NCBI RefSeq assembly: GCF_003236295.1
Contig: NZ_POTW01000009.1
Span: 47,262 to 111,261, forward strand
DNA from: Jiangella anatolica
GTDB taxonomy: Bacteria > Actinomycetota > Actinomycetes > Jiangellales > Jiangellaceae
Length of the DNA stretch: 64,000 bases
Reading direction: 5' to 3'
Below, one piece after another: positions 35,108 through 43,686 of the stretch (its first letter is position 1; each line of letters starts with the position of its first letter). The notes under the pieces are model-generated. The model did no database searches. It was given only the letters and a program-made list of their open reading frames with translations, and was not told the origin of the DNA. The position numbers and the translations under genes are program-made.

Positions 35108-36559
35108 CTACTGCTGCGCCCAGTCCTCGGTCCAGCCGCCGTCCGCGGCCAGCTCGCGGGCCCACTCCGTCCAGTCGGTCCGCATCTCGGCCAGTTGCTC
35201 GTCCAGCGACTTCGACCCGAGCAAGAACCCGTCGTAGACGGACTGCCCGTTCTTGGCCTTCGGCACGAACGTGACGGCCGGCACGGTCGGCGCCTCGAAC
35301 CATGCTCCGGTCATCAGGCCCTCCAGGCCGGGCGCCGGCTCGGCGTCGGCCGCCGCGGGGATGCCGCCGGAGCCGTCCAGCCAGGGCTGGCCGCCCTCGG
35401 GGCTGCTGGCGAACTGCAGGAACTTGATCGCCGCCTCGAGTTCCTCGCCCTCGGTGGTAGCCGGGATCATGTAGCTCGTGCCGCCGGTCGAGGCGCCGAA
35501 CTGGGCCGCCTGCCCGGTGGACAGCTCGCTGTCCTCCGGGGCGATGGTCGGGAACGGCATGGTCGCCCACTCCCAGTCGACGTCGGCGAGGTTCTCCGCG
35601 GCGAAGTTGGTGCCGTAGGTCATGGCCGCCCGGCCGCCGATGAAGTCGTCGTAGCCGATGAACGCCGCCCCGCCGGCGACCCCGGACCAATTCGGGGTGG
35701 CGCACTCGTCGAAGAACTGCTTGAGCAGCCGCATCGTCTCGGCCACCTCCGGCGTCTCCACGGGGTCCAGCTCGCCGGTGAGGATCGCGCGCGCCATGCT
35801 CTTCTGGGTGAGCTGGGTCGCGGTGCCCGGCTGGCCGTCGGCGGCGAACTGGTTCCACTCCTCGGCGTGCGAGGAGAGCAGCATCGAGCCGATGATGCCG
35901 AGCGTCCAGCCCTGGCCGAGCCAGCCCTGGTCCATCGAGAACGGCACGTAGCCGGCGTCGTTGATGGCCCCGCAGGCGTCCAGGAGCTCGCCCCAGGTCT
36001 CGATCGGCGCCTCGACGCCGGCCTCGGCCATGATGTCGGCGTTGTAGTAGACGCCGATGATGGCCAGGTTGAAGGGGATGAACTCGTAGTTGCCGGTTGC
36101 GTTGCGCGCTGTGCCGGCGTCGGGACCGAAGTAGTCCTGGTTGAACAGGTCCAGCCAGCGCTCGTTGCCCTCGACGTACGGGTTCGGCTGCTCGAGATAC
36201 TCGTCGAGCGCGTGCACCTGGTCCGGCGTGTGCGGCGCCTGGTTGAAGATCAGCTCCGGGGCGGTGCCGGCGGAGAGCTGGGTGGACAGCGTCTGGGCGA
36301 ACTCGGCGACCGGCAGCACCGTCGTCTCGATGTCGATGCCCGGCTCCTCCTCCTCGAACCGTGCGATCAGGTCCTCCCACGCCGGGCCGAAGCTCTGCGG
36401 GTCGTTGTTCCACTGGTTCGGGCCGGACAGCGTGATGGTGATCTGATCGCCGTCACCGCCGGAATCACCGGATCCGCAGGCCGCGGCCAGCGATGCGGTC
36501 ATTCCGAGAACGGCGAGCAGCACCGTCGCCCGCGTACGACGTCGGACTGGCACGGACAT
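35108..36559 (-). CDS. Extracellular solute-binding lipoprotein of the second sugar importer
   Basis: A 483-residue lipoprotein with lipobox SLAAAC and a family 1 solute-binding fold: ITITLSGPNQWNNDPQSF, WEDLIARFEEEEPGIDIETTVLPVAEFAQTL-type N-domain and a C-domain with GTSYMIPATTEGEE. It follows the two permease genes by 112 bases and carries its own operator-like site at 36577-36589, which may allow extra expression of the binding protein. Sequence similarity to the two binding proteins in the first locus is low, so it recognises a different ligand, probably the product of the adjacent DUF5722 enzyme. Confidence 0.92.
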   Translation of the reverse strand: MSVPVRRRTRATVLLAVLGMTASLAAACGSGDSGGDGDQITITLSGPNQWNNDPQSFGPAWEDLIARFEEEEPGIDIETTVLPVAEFAQTLSTQLSAGTAPELIFNQAPHTPDQVHALDEYLEQPNPYVEGNERWLDLFNQDYFGPDAGTARNATGNYEFIPFNLAIIGVYYNADIMAEAGVEAPIETWGELLDACGAINDAGYVPFSMDQGWLGQGWTLGIIGSMLLSSHAEEWNQFAADGQPGTATQLTQKSMARAILTGELDPVETPEVAETMRLLKQFFDECATPNWSGVAGGAAFIGYDDFIGGRAAMTYGTNFAAENLADVDWEWATMPFPTIAPEDSELSTGQAAQFGASTGGTSYMIPATTEGEELEAAIKFLQFASSPEGGQPWLDGSGGIPAAADAEPAPGLEGLMTGAWFEAPTVPAVTFVPKAKNGQSVYDGFLLGSKSLDEQLAEMRTDWTEWARELAADGGWTEDWAQQ

Positions 36560-36576
36560 GGCGACTCCTTCGACAT

Positions 36577-36589
36577 TTGAACGTTTCAG
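36577..36589. promoter_or_regulatory. CG-centred operator-like site before the binding-protein gene
   Basis: TTGAACGTTTCAG lies 17 bases upstream of ATG 36559, close to the ribosome site (GGAGTCGCC on the minus strand). It is a near-palindrome around CG and ends in TTCAG like the sites at 35028 and 38483. Confidence 0.4.
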
Positions 36590-36671
36590 CTTCGGTGGGC
36601 TCCCTCATCGTGCCCGGCGATCGGCCGCTACCCGGCGTCCCTGACCGGAACCGGCCAGCGACGCCGGGAGA

Positions 36672-37484
36672 TCAGTGCGAGCCGGGCAGGCCGCCCTGGA
36701 CGCCGGCGAGGAAGTACTTGGACAGGAACGTGAACAGCACCAGCAGCGGCACGCTGGCGAGCAGGTAGCCGGCGAACATCGGCCCGTACTCCGTCCCCGA
36801 CTGCCCCTGGAAGAACAGCAGCCCGACGGAGACGGTTCGCAGCTCGTTCTCCGTGATCGTCAGCAGCGGCCAGAAGAAGTCGTTCCAGACGCCGTTGATG
36901 GTGATCAGGGCGACGGTGCCGATGACGGGCAGCGAAAGCGGGGTCATGATCGACAGGAACAGCCGGACCCCGCCCGCGCCGTCGACCCGGGCGGCGTCGA
37001 AGAGCTCCTGAGGGATGCCCTCGATGAACGTCTTCATCAGGATCGTGCCGATGACGACGCCGCCGGCCACGTGCGGGATGATCAGCACCGGATAGGTGTT
37101 GAGCAGCTCGAAGTCGCGCATCATGACGAACAGCGGGATGAGGCTGGAGATGCTCGGTACCATCATCAGCGCCGCGATCATCACGAAGAAGAAGGTCCGG
37201 CCGGGGAACGAGTACCGCGCGAGGACGAACCCGGCCACCAGTGAGAACGCGATGATGAGCACGATCGCCGCCGCGGCCACGACGACCGAGGCCACCATGT
37301 ACGGACGGATCTGCTCCCACGCCGCCGAGTAGTTCTCCCAGTGGAACGGCAGCGTCGGCACCCAGTAGTTCTCGGCGAACTGCAGGTTGTCCTTGAGCGA
37401 CGTCGTGAGCATGAACAGGTACGGGAACAGGCTGACGAAGACGAGCACCGACAGTGCCGTCTTGATGCCCCATTGCCGGCTCAT
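36672..37484 (-). CDS. Carbohydrate ABC transporter permease, MalG type
   Basis: A 270-residue membrane protein with six predicted helices, starting at ATG 37484, which overlaps the upstream permease stop by 4 bases. The EAA loop reads ELFDAARVDGAGGVRLFLSI. Hydrophobic segments include ALSVLVFVSLFPYLFMLTT at the N-terminus and AGYLLASVPLLVLFTFLS near the end. Forms the channel with the product of 37481-38443. A longer frame upstream is excluded because it lies inside the other permease gene. Confidence 0.92.
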   Translation of the reverse strand: MSRQWGIKTALSVLVFVSLFPYLFMLTTSLKDNLQFAENYWVPTLPFHWENYSAAWEQIRPYMVASVVVAAAAIVLIIAFSLVAGFVLARYSFPGRTFFFVMIAALMMVPSISSLIPLFVMMRDFELLNTYPVLIIPHVAGGVVIGTILMKTFIEGIPQELFDAARVDGAGGVRLFLSIMTPLSLPVIGTVALITINGVWNDFFWPLLTITENELRTVSVGLLFFQGQSGTEYGPMFAGYLLASVPLLVLFTFLSKYFLAGVQGGLPGSH

Positions 37485-38443
37485 CGCAGTCCCCTGACGT
37501 TGGTCGAGGCCGGGTCCGATCTCCGGACGAACACGACCACGGCACTGAGCACCAGCGTGAAGACAAAGAGCGTCGTCGACAGCGTCGCGGCGTAGCCCCA
37601 GTCCTGCCCCTGGAACGCCACGTTGATCATCCGCAGCACCGGCACCATCGTCGAGTTGTCCGGCCCGCCGGACGTGACGATGTAGGCCATGAAGCCGTAC
37701 TGCAGCGTCCCGATGACGGCCAGGAAGAACAGCAGCCGGACCTGACGCGCCATCAGCGGCAGGTCGATGGTCCAGAACCGGCGGATCCGCCCGACACCGT
37801 CCAGCGCCGCGGCCTCGAAGATCTCCCGCGGGATGTTCTGCAGGGTGGAGTAGAAGATCAGGAACGGCAGCCCCGCGATGAACGGGAAGCCGATGAACAG
37901 CAGCGACCACAGCGCGTACGACGGGTCGCCGACCCAGTTCTGGGTCCAGCTCTCCAGGCCGATCGCGGTGAGCGCCCGGTTGATCACGCCGTTGTTCGGG
38001 TGGTACATGAACGACCACACCAGCGCCGTGACCACGCCGGGGAACGCCATCGGCACGATCAGCAGCGTGCGGTAGACGAACTGTGCCCGCTGGCTGCGCA
38101 GGGTGATCAGCAGCTCCGCGGCGACCAGCGGGATCACCCACGAGACGACGCCGAAGACGAAGATGTAGCCGAGGTTGCGGAACGAGCGCCACCAGATGGC
38201 GTCGTCCATCATCTTCGCGTAGTTGTCCAGCCCGACGAACGTCGACACCTGCCCGGGGTTCCAGTCCCAGAACGAGCGCACGATGCCGTTGAGCGCCGGG
38301 TAGTACTGGAACAGCGCCAGCACCACCAGGAGCGGGAGAAGTGCGAGATAGGCGGCCCAGGAGATCCTGGCCCGCCGGCGCGGCCCTCCGGGCGGCGCCT
38401 CGGCCGGCGGGGCAGCCACTGGGGTGCCGGCGGTCGTGGCCAT
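37481..38443 (-). CDS. Carbohydrate ABC transporter permease, MalF type
   Basis: A 320-residue membrane protein, first gene of the second importer run. A 30-residue Pro/Ala-rich cytoplasmic leader precedes six helices (WAAYLALLPLLVVLALFQYY first); the EAA loop is EIFEAAALDGVGRIRRFWTI. GGAGGAC lies just before ATG 38443. No ATPase gene is nearby. The upstream operator-like site is at 38483-38495. Confidence 0.92.
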   Translation of the reverse strand: MATTAGTPVAAPPAEAPPGGPRRRARISWAAYLALLPLLVVLALFQYYPALNGIVRSFWDWNPGQVSTFVGLDNYAKMMDDAIWWRSFRNLGYIFVFGVVSWVIPLVAAELLITLRSQRAQFVYRTLLIVPMAFPGVVTALVWSFMYHPNNGVINRALTAIGLESWTQNWVGDPSYALWSLLFIGFPFIAGLPFLIFYSTLQNIPREIFEAAALDGVGRIRRFWTIDLPLMARQVRLLFFLAVIGTLQYGFMAYIVTSGGPDNSTMVPVLRMINVAFQGQDWGYAATLSTTLFVFTLVLSAVVVFVRRSDPASTNVRGLR

Positions 38444-38482
38444 GCTCGATGTCCTCCGTGCCGTGGACGTTGGGGACCGGGG

Positions 38483-38495
38483 CGAAACGATTCAG
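38483..38495. promoter_or_regulatory. CG-centred operator-like site before the permease genes
   Basis: CGAAACGATTCAG lies 40 bases upstream of ATG 38443. It shares GATTCAG with 35028-35040 and its AAACG half matches the reverse of 36577-36589. The rest of 38496-38646 shows no clear feature. Confidence 0.4.
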
Positions 38496-38646
38496 ACGTT
38501 CACCCACCGCCGACAAGGGTGTCAAGGAATCCGGCCGTCAAGGCCGCGGATGACCGGATCAGGCCACTTCTTCGATCGCCCCGGGACACCGGATCACGGC
38601 CGGCGCCCAGCCGATTGACCGACAGCGACTCGCGATGTAAGTTCAC

Positions 38647-38937
38647 ATGCGTGATACGAACTTCACATCCCCGACATCCGGAGAAAGTGGGAGTCCGTTG
38701 TCCGTGACAGTCGCAGAGAACGACGCCGTCGGCGTCATGCACCGAGAGGTCTTCGACCGCGACGAACTGGCCCTGATCTCGCTGTTCGCGCAGGGCCTGT
38801 GCATCGAGACGATCGCGCGGCGGCTGGAGCTGTCCGAGCGCACCATCCGCCGCCGGTCGCGCGCGCTGTGCGATCGCATCGGCGTGACGACCACCATCCA
38901 GGTCGTGGCCTGGGCCGCACGCCGACGCCTGATCTGA
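38647..38937 (+). CDS. Small LuxR-type helix-turn-helix protein
   Basis: A 96-residue protein consisting almost only of a GerE/LuxR C-terminal DNA-binding domain: ELALISLFAQGLCIETIARRLELSERTIRRR followed by LCDRIGVTTTIQVVAWAARRRLI. There is no receiver or sensor domain, so it is either a small constitutive regulator or controlled by partner binding. The start is uncertain: ATG 38647 lacks a ribosome site, while TTG 38698 or GTG 38704 lie after GGGAG and would leave just the HTH domain. It is 13 bases before the amidohydrolase gene and divergent from the sugar importer, so both are candidate targets. Confidence 0.75.
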   Translation: MRDTNFTSPTSGESGSPLSVTVAENDAVGVMHREVFDRDELALISLFAQGLCIETIARRLELSERTIRRRSRALCDRIGVTTTIQVVAWAARRRLI

Positions 38938-38950
38938 GCGCCGGGTCCCC

Positions 38951-39820
38951 GTGATCGCCGACAGTCACTGCCACGCGTGGCGACGCTGGCCGTACGACGC
39001 GCGCGTCCCCGATCCGGATCATCGCGGCTCGGTGGACGCCCTGCTCTACGAGCTGGACGCCAACGGCGTCGATCGGGCCGCTGTCGTCTGCGCCCGCATC
39101 GGCGCCGACGTGGGGCCGGACTTCGCCAACGACGACAACAACGACTACGTCGCGACGGCGGTCCGCCGGCACCCCGACCGGCTGACGCTCGTGGCCGACG
39201 TCGACGGCTCCTGGCGGCCCGAGCACCACCGCCCCGGCGCGGCCGGCCGGCTGCGCGACGCCGCCGGCCGGTACGGGCTGACGGCGTTCACGCACTACGT
39301 CCGCGACGAGAACGACGGCTGGTTCCGCACCGACGACGGACGGGAGTTCTTCGCCACCGCCGCGGACCTCGGCCTGGTGGCGTCGCTCTCGCTCTCGCCG
39401 GCGTGGTTCGCGGACCTGCGCACCGTCGCCGCGGCGAACCCTACGCTGCCACTGCTCCTGCACCACCAGGGCATGGTGCGGCTGGACGCGCCGCGCTTCG
39501 ACGCCGAGCTGGCCGACCTGCTCGGCCTCGCCGAGCTGCCGAACGTCTACGTCAAGGTCTCGGGATTCCACTACGTCAGCTCGCCACCCTGGGACGTGCC
39601 CTACACCGAGGCGCGCACCCGGCTGCTCCGGCCGATCGCGACGGCGTTCGGCGCCGGCCGGCTGGCCTGGGGATCGGACTTCCCGGCCGCCCGGCCACAC
39701 GTGACCTACGCCCAGTCGCTGGCCGTCGTCCGCGACCACACGCCCTGGTGGAGCGCCGGCGAGCGCGCACTCGTCCTGGGCGGAACCCTCGACCGACTCC
39801 TCGGAGGCTCCCGACCATGA
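38951..39820 (+). CDS. Amidohydrolase-2 family metal-dependent hydrolase, candidate sugar lactonase
   Basis: A 289-residue TIM-barrel hydrolase from GTG 38951 with the N-terminal metal motif DSHCHAW, a mid-barrel HHQGM, and GSDFP near residue 240 carrying the catalytic Asp. This is the amidohydrolase-2 (COG3618-like) layout, a family that includes L-fucono- and L-rhamnono-lactonases as well as decarboxylases. Given L-rhamnonate dehydratase downstream, lactonase is the favoured role, turning the aldonolactone into the aldonic acid, but other hydrolyses are possible. Its stop overlaps the start of the next gene (ATGA). Confidence 0.75.
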   Translation: MIADSHCHAWRRWPYDARVPDPDHRGSVDALLYELDANGVDRAAVVCARIGADVGPDFANDDNNDYVATAVRRHPDRLTLVADVDGSWRPEHHRPGAAGRLRDAAGRYGLTAFTHYVRDENDGWFRTDDGREFFATAADLGLVASLSLSPAWFADLRTVAAANPTLPLLLHHQGMVRLDAPRFDAELADLLGLAELPNVYVKVSGFHYVSSPPWDVPYTEARTRLLRPIATAFGAGRLAWGSDFPAARPHVTYAQSLAVVRDHTPWWSAGERALVLGGTLDRLLGGSRP

Positions 39821-41814
39821 CCACGCAGCCGCGCTACCGGCACGCCGCCTACGGCGGGCAGACCCGGGTGCTCGAGAACGACACGCTCCGGGTCGAGGTG
39901 CATCGCCGCACCACCGGCTGGGGCTGGGCGGAGATCGTGGCGCCGGACGGGACGCTGCTCGCCGTCCTCGACCACCTGGGTGAGCTCTGCCTGCGCGACT
40001 CGCCCGTCCCACTGCGACTGGAAGCCACCGAGGTCACCGGCACCGGGCCCGAGCTGGTCTTCGACGTACGGTCGGCGGTCGTCGCCGACGCGCTGCGGGA
40101 CACCTCGTTCGCCAGCTGGATCGGCTCACCGTTCACCGGACCGGCGCTGACCGGGAGGGTCGTCCTGACGCTCGATCCGGACGGGGCGCGGCTGCGGCTG
40201 GACTACCGGCTGGAGTCGCAGCAGGACCTCTACCTGCGCTACCTGCGCGGCCCGTGGCTGCGGGTCGGCGAGGGATCGTTCGGGGCCGAGCGCGACGACG
40301 CGATCCTGCCCGGCGTGGAGTGGACCGCCGGCCACGAGTGGACCAGCGGGACGGACTGGTTCCGCGACCCGTGGGCGATGCGCGTCACGCCGCACCGCAA
40401 CACCGTCGCCGTCCCCGTCATGGCGGTGTCGCGGGGCGGGACGGCGGTCGCGCTGTCCTGGGAACCGGACCAGGACTGCACCGGCTGGTTCAGCATGCCC
40501 CGCGAGCACCCGCAGCCGGTGTTCGCGGCGCCGAACCTCGTCGAGCGGCGCGACGGTTCGCTGCTCGGGCTGATGCTGCCGGAGGCGCGCGACGGCTCCG
40601 GCGACGGCTGGCACGCCGACCCGCCGCTCGAGCTGCACCGGGGCCAGCGGATCGAGCTGACGGCCGTGGTCTCGGTGGTGCCCGGCCGGAGCCTGGACGC
40701 CGTGACTGACTGGGTCGCGCGCCACGGCCTGCCGGAGCCGCCGGCGCCGCGGTGGCCGATCGAGGAGACGCTGCACCGCATCGCCGAGGCCGTGACCACG
40801 CGGCTGTGGCACGACGGCCGCGGCTACGGCACCGCGCAGACCGAGACCGACCCGTTCCGCTCCGCGCCGCTGTTCGCCGCGGCCTATCTCGAGCGCTTCC
40901 CGGACGGCCCGCACGCGCGGCGCATGCGCGAGCAGCTGGCGTCGCTCGCGCCCGAGCCGGAGCCCGGTACGGAGGCGCTGCTGACCGAGGGCCGCGAGCT
41001 GCTCGGGCAGCAGCGTCCGGACGGATCGTTCGGCTTCGAGCCCGACGGCCGGCACCTCGTCAAGGACGACTTCCTGGTGGCCCGCGACCTGGTCGCGCCG
41101 ATGGGCCAGGCCGGCGACACCGCGCTCGACCTCAGCATGACGCCGGCGATCCGGCTGTTCGAGCTGGCCGAGCGGACCGGTGAGCGGGCCTTCGCCGACG
41201 GCGCGCGGCGTGCGCTCGACGCGTGCCTGAGTCTGTACCGGCCCGAGGGCGGCGACTACTGGGAGACTCCGCTGCACGCGCCGAACCTGCTCGCCGCCGG
41301 GCACGCCGCCGTCGCCTACGAGCTCGGCTTCCGAGCCTTCGGCGACCAGCGCTACCGCGAGCGCACCACGCACTGGCTGCGGTCGCTGCTGGCGTTCACG
41401 CACCTGTGGGAGCCGCGCGGGATGCCGATGGCGTACAACACCAAGCCGTGCCTGTGCTCGTCGGACTGGTACTTCGCCAACTGGGTCCGCGACCACGTCC
41501 AGTGGGAGGTGCTGACGACGTTCGCGCTCGCCGTCGAGCACGGCATCGACCTCGCCGCCGCCGACCCGCTGATCGACTGGCGGCGTTACCAGGAGGGCGT
41601 GACCTGGGCCGCCGTGCGCTGGCTGCTGGACCATCGCGACGACACCTGGCGTCCGCACAACCTGCCGGACACGCTGGAGTCGTACCGGCAGGGCCGCTTC
41701 GACATGTGCCTGCCCGACACCCACAACGCCACGACCGGCCTCTACGGCGGGATGGCGATCATGCCGGACATCGTGGCGATCAACCTGCTCGACCTGCTGC
41801 CCAAGCGGGGGTGA
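39817..41814 (+). CDS. Uncharacterised protein with C-terminal (alpha/alpha) barrel-like domain
   Basis: A 665-residue cytoplasmic protein from ATG 39817 (GGAGG ahead; overlaps the amidohydrolase stop). Residues 1-290 are beta-rich (ENDTLRVEVHRRTTGWGWAE; DLYLRYLRGPWLRVGEGSF). Residues about 320-660 are helical with repeating hairpins such as FRSAPLFAAAYLERFPDG, GDTALDLSMTPAIRLFELAERTG and YWETPLHAPNLLAAGHAAV, resembling six-hairpin glycosidases and lyases. I do not recognise a named family. Coupling to the amidohydrolase suggests a glycosidase or lyase releasing a sugar for the same pathway. The frame extends upstream to 38977 but that part is the shadow of the previous gene. Confidence 0.65.
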   Translation: MTTQPRYRHAAYGGQTRVLENDTLRVEVHRRTTGWGWAEIVAPDGTLLAVLDHLGELCLRDSPVPLRLEATEVTGTGPELVFDVRSAVVADALRDTSFASWIGSPFTGPALTGRVVLTLDPDGARLRLDYRLESQQDLYLRYLRGPWLRVGEGSFGAERDDAILPGVEWTAGHEWTSGTDWFRDPWAMRVTPHRNTVAVPVMAVSRGGTAVALSWEPDQDCTGWFSMPREHPQPVFAAPNLVERRDGSLLGLMLPEARDGSGDGWHADPPLELHRGQRIELTAVVSVVPGRSLDAVTDWVARHGLPEPPAPRWPIEETLHRIAEAVTTRLWHDGRGYGTAQTETDPFRSAPLFAAAYLERFPDGPHARRMREQLASLAPEPEPGTEALLTEGRELLGQQRPDGSFGFEPDGRHLVKDDFLVARDLVAPMGQAGDTALDLSMTPAIRLFELAERTGERAFADGARRALDACLSLYRPEGGDYWETPLHAPNLLAAGHAAVAYELGFRAFGDQRYRERTTHWLRSLLAFTHLWEPRGMPMAYNTKPCLCSSDWYFANWVRDHVQWEVLTTFALAVEHGIDLAAADPLIDWRRYQEGVTWAAVRWLLDHRDDTWRPHNLPDTLESYRQGRFDMCLPDTHNATTGLYGGMAIMPDIVAINLLDLLPKRG

Positions 41815-42609
41815 TCACGCCTTCGCGCCCAGCTTGACCTCCAGCTGGCGGATGGTCTCGGGCAGCGCCTCGCGGATCAGCCGCGCGACCTGCTGGTTGA
41901 AGCGGGGCGTCGGCACCGACACCGACATCGCCGCGATGGTGGCGCCGCCGGGGTCGTGGATCGGCATCGCGACGCAGCGGCAGCCGATCACGTACTCCTC
42001 GCGGTCCTCGCCGTAGCCGCGTTCCCGGATGCGCCGCAGCTCGGCCCGCAGCTGGGCGACGTCGACGATGGTGTTGTCGGTGAAGCGCTCGAGGACGACA
42101 CCGTCGAGCCGCTCGTCGATCACGGCGTCGGGCAGCTCGGACAGCAGCACCTTTCCGAGGCCGGTGGTGTGCGCGGGCAGCCGGTGGCCGACGGAGGACA
42201 CCAGCTTCATCGGGTGCGGCGACTCCGAGATCGCCAGGTAGACGTTCTCGAGGCCGTCCAGGCGCGACAGCTGCACCGTCTCCTTGGTGATCGCGGTGAG
42301 CTCGTCCATGAACGGCTGTGCGACGTCGGCCAGGTGCTGGACGCTGGAGTAGGACTGGGCGACCTCCCAGAGCCGGAAGCCGAGCTTGAACTCGCGGGTG
42401 AGCTCGTCGAACTCGACGAAGCCGCGCTGACGGACGGTCCGCAGCAGCTGGTGGGCCGAGGAGTTGGGCAGGCCGAGGTCGCGGACGATGGCAGCGAAGG
42501 TCGCGCCGCGGTGGTCGGCGAGGTACTCGAGGATGGTGAGCACCCGGTCGGCCGACTTGACTGCGGGCGAGGCGCCCGAGTCGTCATGGTTGTGCATGGT
42601 ACTTCGCAT
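41815..42609 (-). CDS. IclR family transcriptional regulator
   Basis: A 264-residue regulator with N-terminal winged helix (KSADRVLTILEYLADH, FAAIVRDLGLPNSSAHQLLRTV) and C-terminal IclR effector domain (LHL-type segments such as TTGLGKVLLSELPD and CVAMPIHDPGGATIAAMSVS). AGGA lies seven bases before ATG 42609. It follows the Gfo/Idh gene by 9 bases, so is the last gene of the rhmD operon and most likely regulates it; IclR proteins often control sugar-acid catabolism. Its stop abuts the stop of the convergent gene at 41814. Confidence 0.92.
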   Translation of the reverse strand: MRSTMHNHDDSGASPAVKSADRVLTILEYLADHRGATFAAIVRDLGLPNSSAHQLLRTVRQRGFVEFDELTREFKLGFRLWEVAQSYSSVQHLADVAQPFMDELTAITKETVQLSRLDGLENVYLAISESPHPMKLVSSVGHRLPAHTTGLGKVLLSELPDAVIDERLDGVVLERFTDNTIVDVAQLRAELRRIRERGYGEDREEYVIGCRCVAMPIHDPGGATIAAMSVSVPTPRFNQQVARLIREALPETIRQLEVKLGAKA

Positions 42610-42618
42610 CCATAGATC

Positions 42619-43686
42619 CTAGTCTCGTCGGTCCAGGTCGGCGGGCTGTGGCACCGGCGCGACAGGGACGACCCGCCCGGACTCCGTCGCGGTCAGCATC
42701 GCCTCGATGAACGCCACGGCAGCGGCCGCGCTCCGTCCGGGGGCGTGGTTCGGCCCGCGGCCGGCGATGAGGTCGGCGAACGACCGGGCCGGCGCCGTGG
42801 TGGGATAGGGCGGCTCGTCGGCGGGCGGCACCCGGACGAGCCCGGAGCCGTCGGCCCGGCGCAGCTCCACCCGGGCCGCGAGCAGGTCGTGGTCGACGAC
42901 GCCCTCGGTGCCGATGTACCGGACGTGGTGCCGCACGCCATGCCGGCCCCGCCCGGACGATGCCACCGTCCCGGTCCCGCCGCCCGCGAACCGGAAGGCG
43001 GCGACGTCGTCGAGGTCGACCTCGAGGCCGCGGCGCTCGGCGAACGCCACGACGTCGGCGACCTCGCGCCCGGTCGCCCAGCACACCATCCCCATCACGT
43101 GGGTCACCTGGGTGTGCGCCTGGCCGCCGCCGAGACGGGCGGAGTAGCTGACCGGGTGCATCCCGTCGACCGGGCCGCCACCGGCGCCGGTCTCGGCCGC
43201 GGTGAACAGGCCGGCCGTGTCGGAAGTGAACTCGGCGACGACCTGGACCAGCTCGCCGATCGCCTCCTGGACCGTCTCGCGGGCGAACTCGGCCGTGGCG
43301 GCGTACTGGTAGGTGTAGCCGACGGCGAGGTGCAGGCCGGCCTTCTCCGCGGTCGTGACCAGGTCGAAGGCATCGCCGGCCGTCGTGGTCATGGTCTTCT
43401 CGACCAGCACGTGCGCGCCGGCGTCGAGCGCGGCCCGGGCCAGCTCGTGATGGGTGGCGTGCGGGGTCGCGACCACCACGCCGTCGACACCGCCGCCGGC
43501 AAGGACGTCGTCGAGGCGCGCCGCCACCCGCGGCACGTGGTACCGGTCCGCGAGCGTCTGTGCCCTGGACACCACCGGATCGCACAGCGCCACCAGCTCG
43601 GCGCCCTCGTACGCCGCCAGCGCGGGGATGTGGTGGCCGGCCGACCACCACCCCGTCCCGGCGACCGCGATCCGCGGCCGCTCCAT
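42619..43686 (-). CDS. Gfo/Idh/MocA family oxidoreductase in the rhamnonate operon
   Basis: A 355-residue oxidoreductase from ATG 43686, which shares one base with the rhmD stop (TGATG). The Rossmann motif is IAVAGTGWWSAGHHIPAL; the usual EKP signature is replaced by LVEKTMTTT. The C-terminal domain has GQAHTQVTHVMGMVCW, a metal-free substrate domain helix with conserved His. Its position behind L-rhamnonate dehydratase suggests oxidation or reduction of a deoxysugar or derived keto acid, for example the initial sugar 1-dehydrogenase step not otherwise assigned here (inference). Confidence 0.85.
   Translation of the reverse strand: MERPRIAVAGTGWWSAGHHIPALAAYEGAELVALCDPVVSRAQTLADRYHVPRVAARLDDVLAGGGVDGVVVATPHATHHELARAALDAGAHVLVEKTMTTTAGDAFDLVTTAEKAGLHLAVGYTYQYAATAEFARETVQEAIGELVQVVAEFTSDTAGLFTAAETGAGGGPVDGMHPVSYSARLGGGQAHTQVTHVMGMVCWATGREVADVVAFAERRGLEVDLDDVAAFRFAGGGTGTVASSGRGRHGVRHHVRYIGTEGVVDHDLLAARVELRRADGSGLVRVPPADEPPYPTTAPARSFADLIAGRGPNHAPGRSAAAAVAFIEAMLTATESGRVVPVAPVPQPADLDRRD

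Noticed and set aside
38977..41814. 945-codon frame covering the amidohydrolase region and the unknown protein
   Set aside because: The first 280 codons are a shadow of the amidohydrolase frame; ATG 39817 has a good ribosome site and an ATGA overlap.
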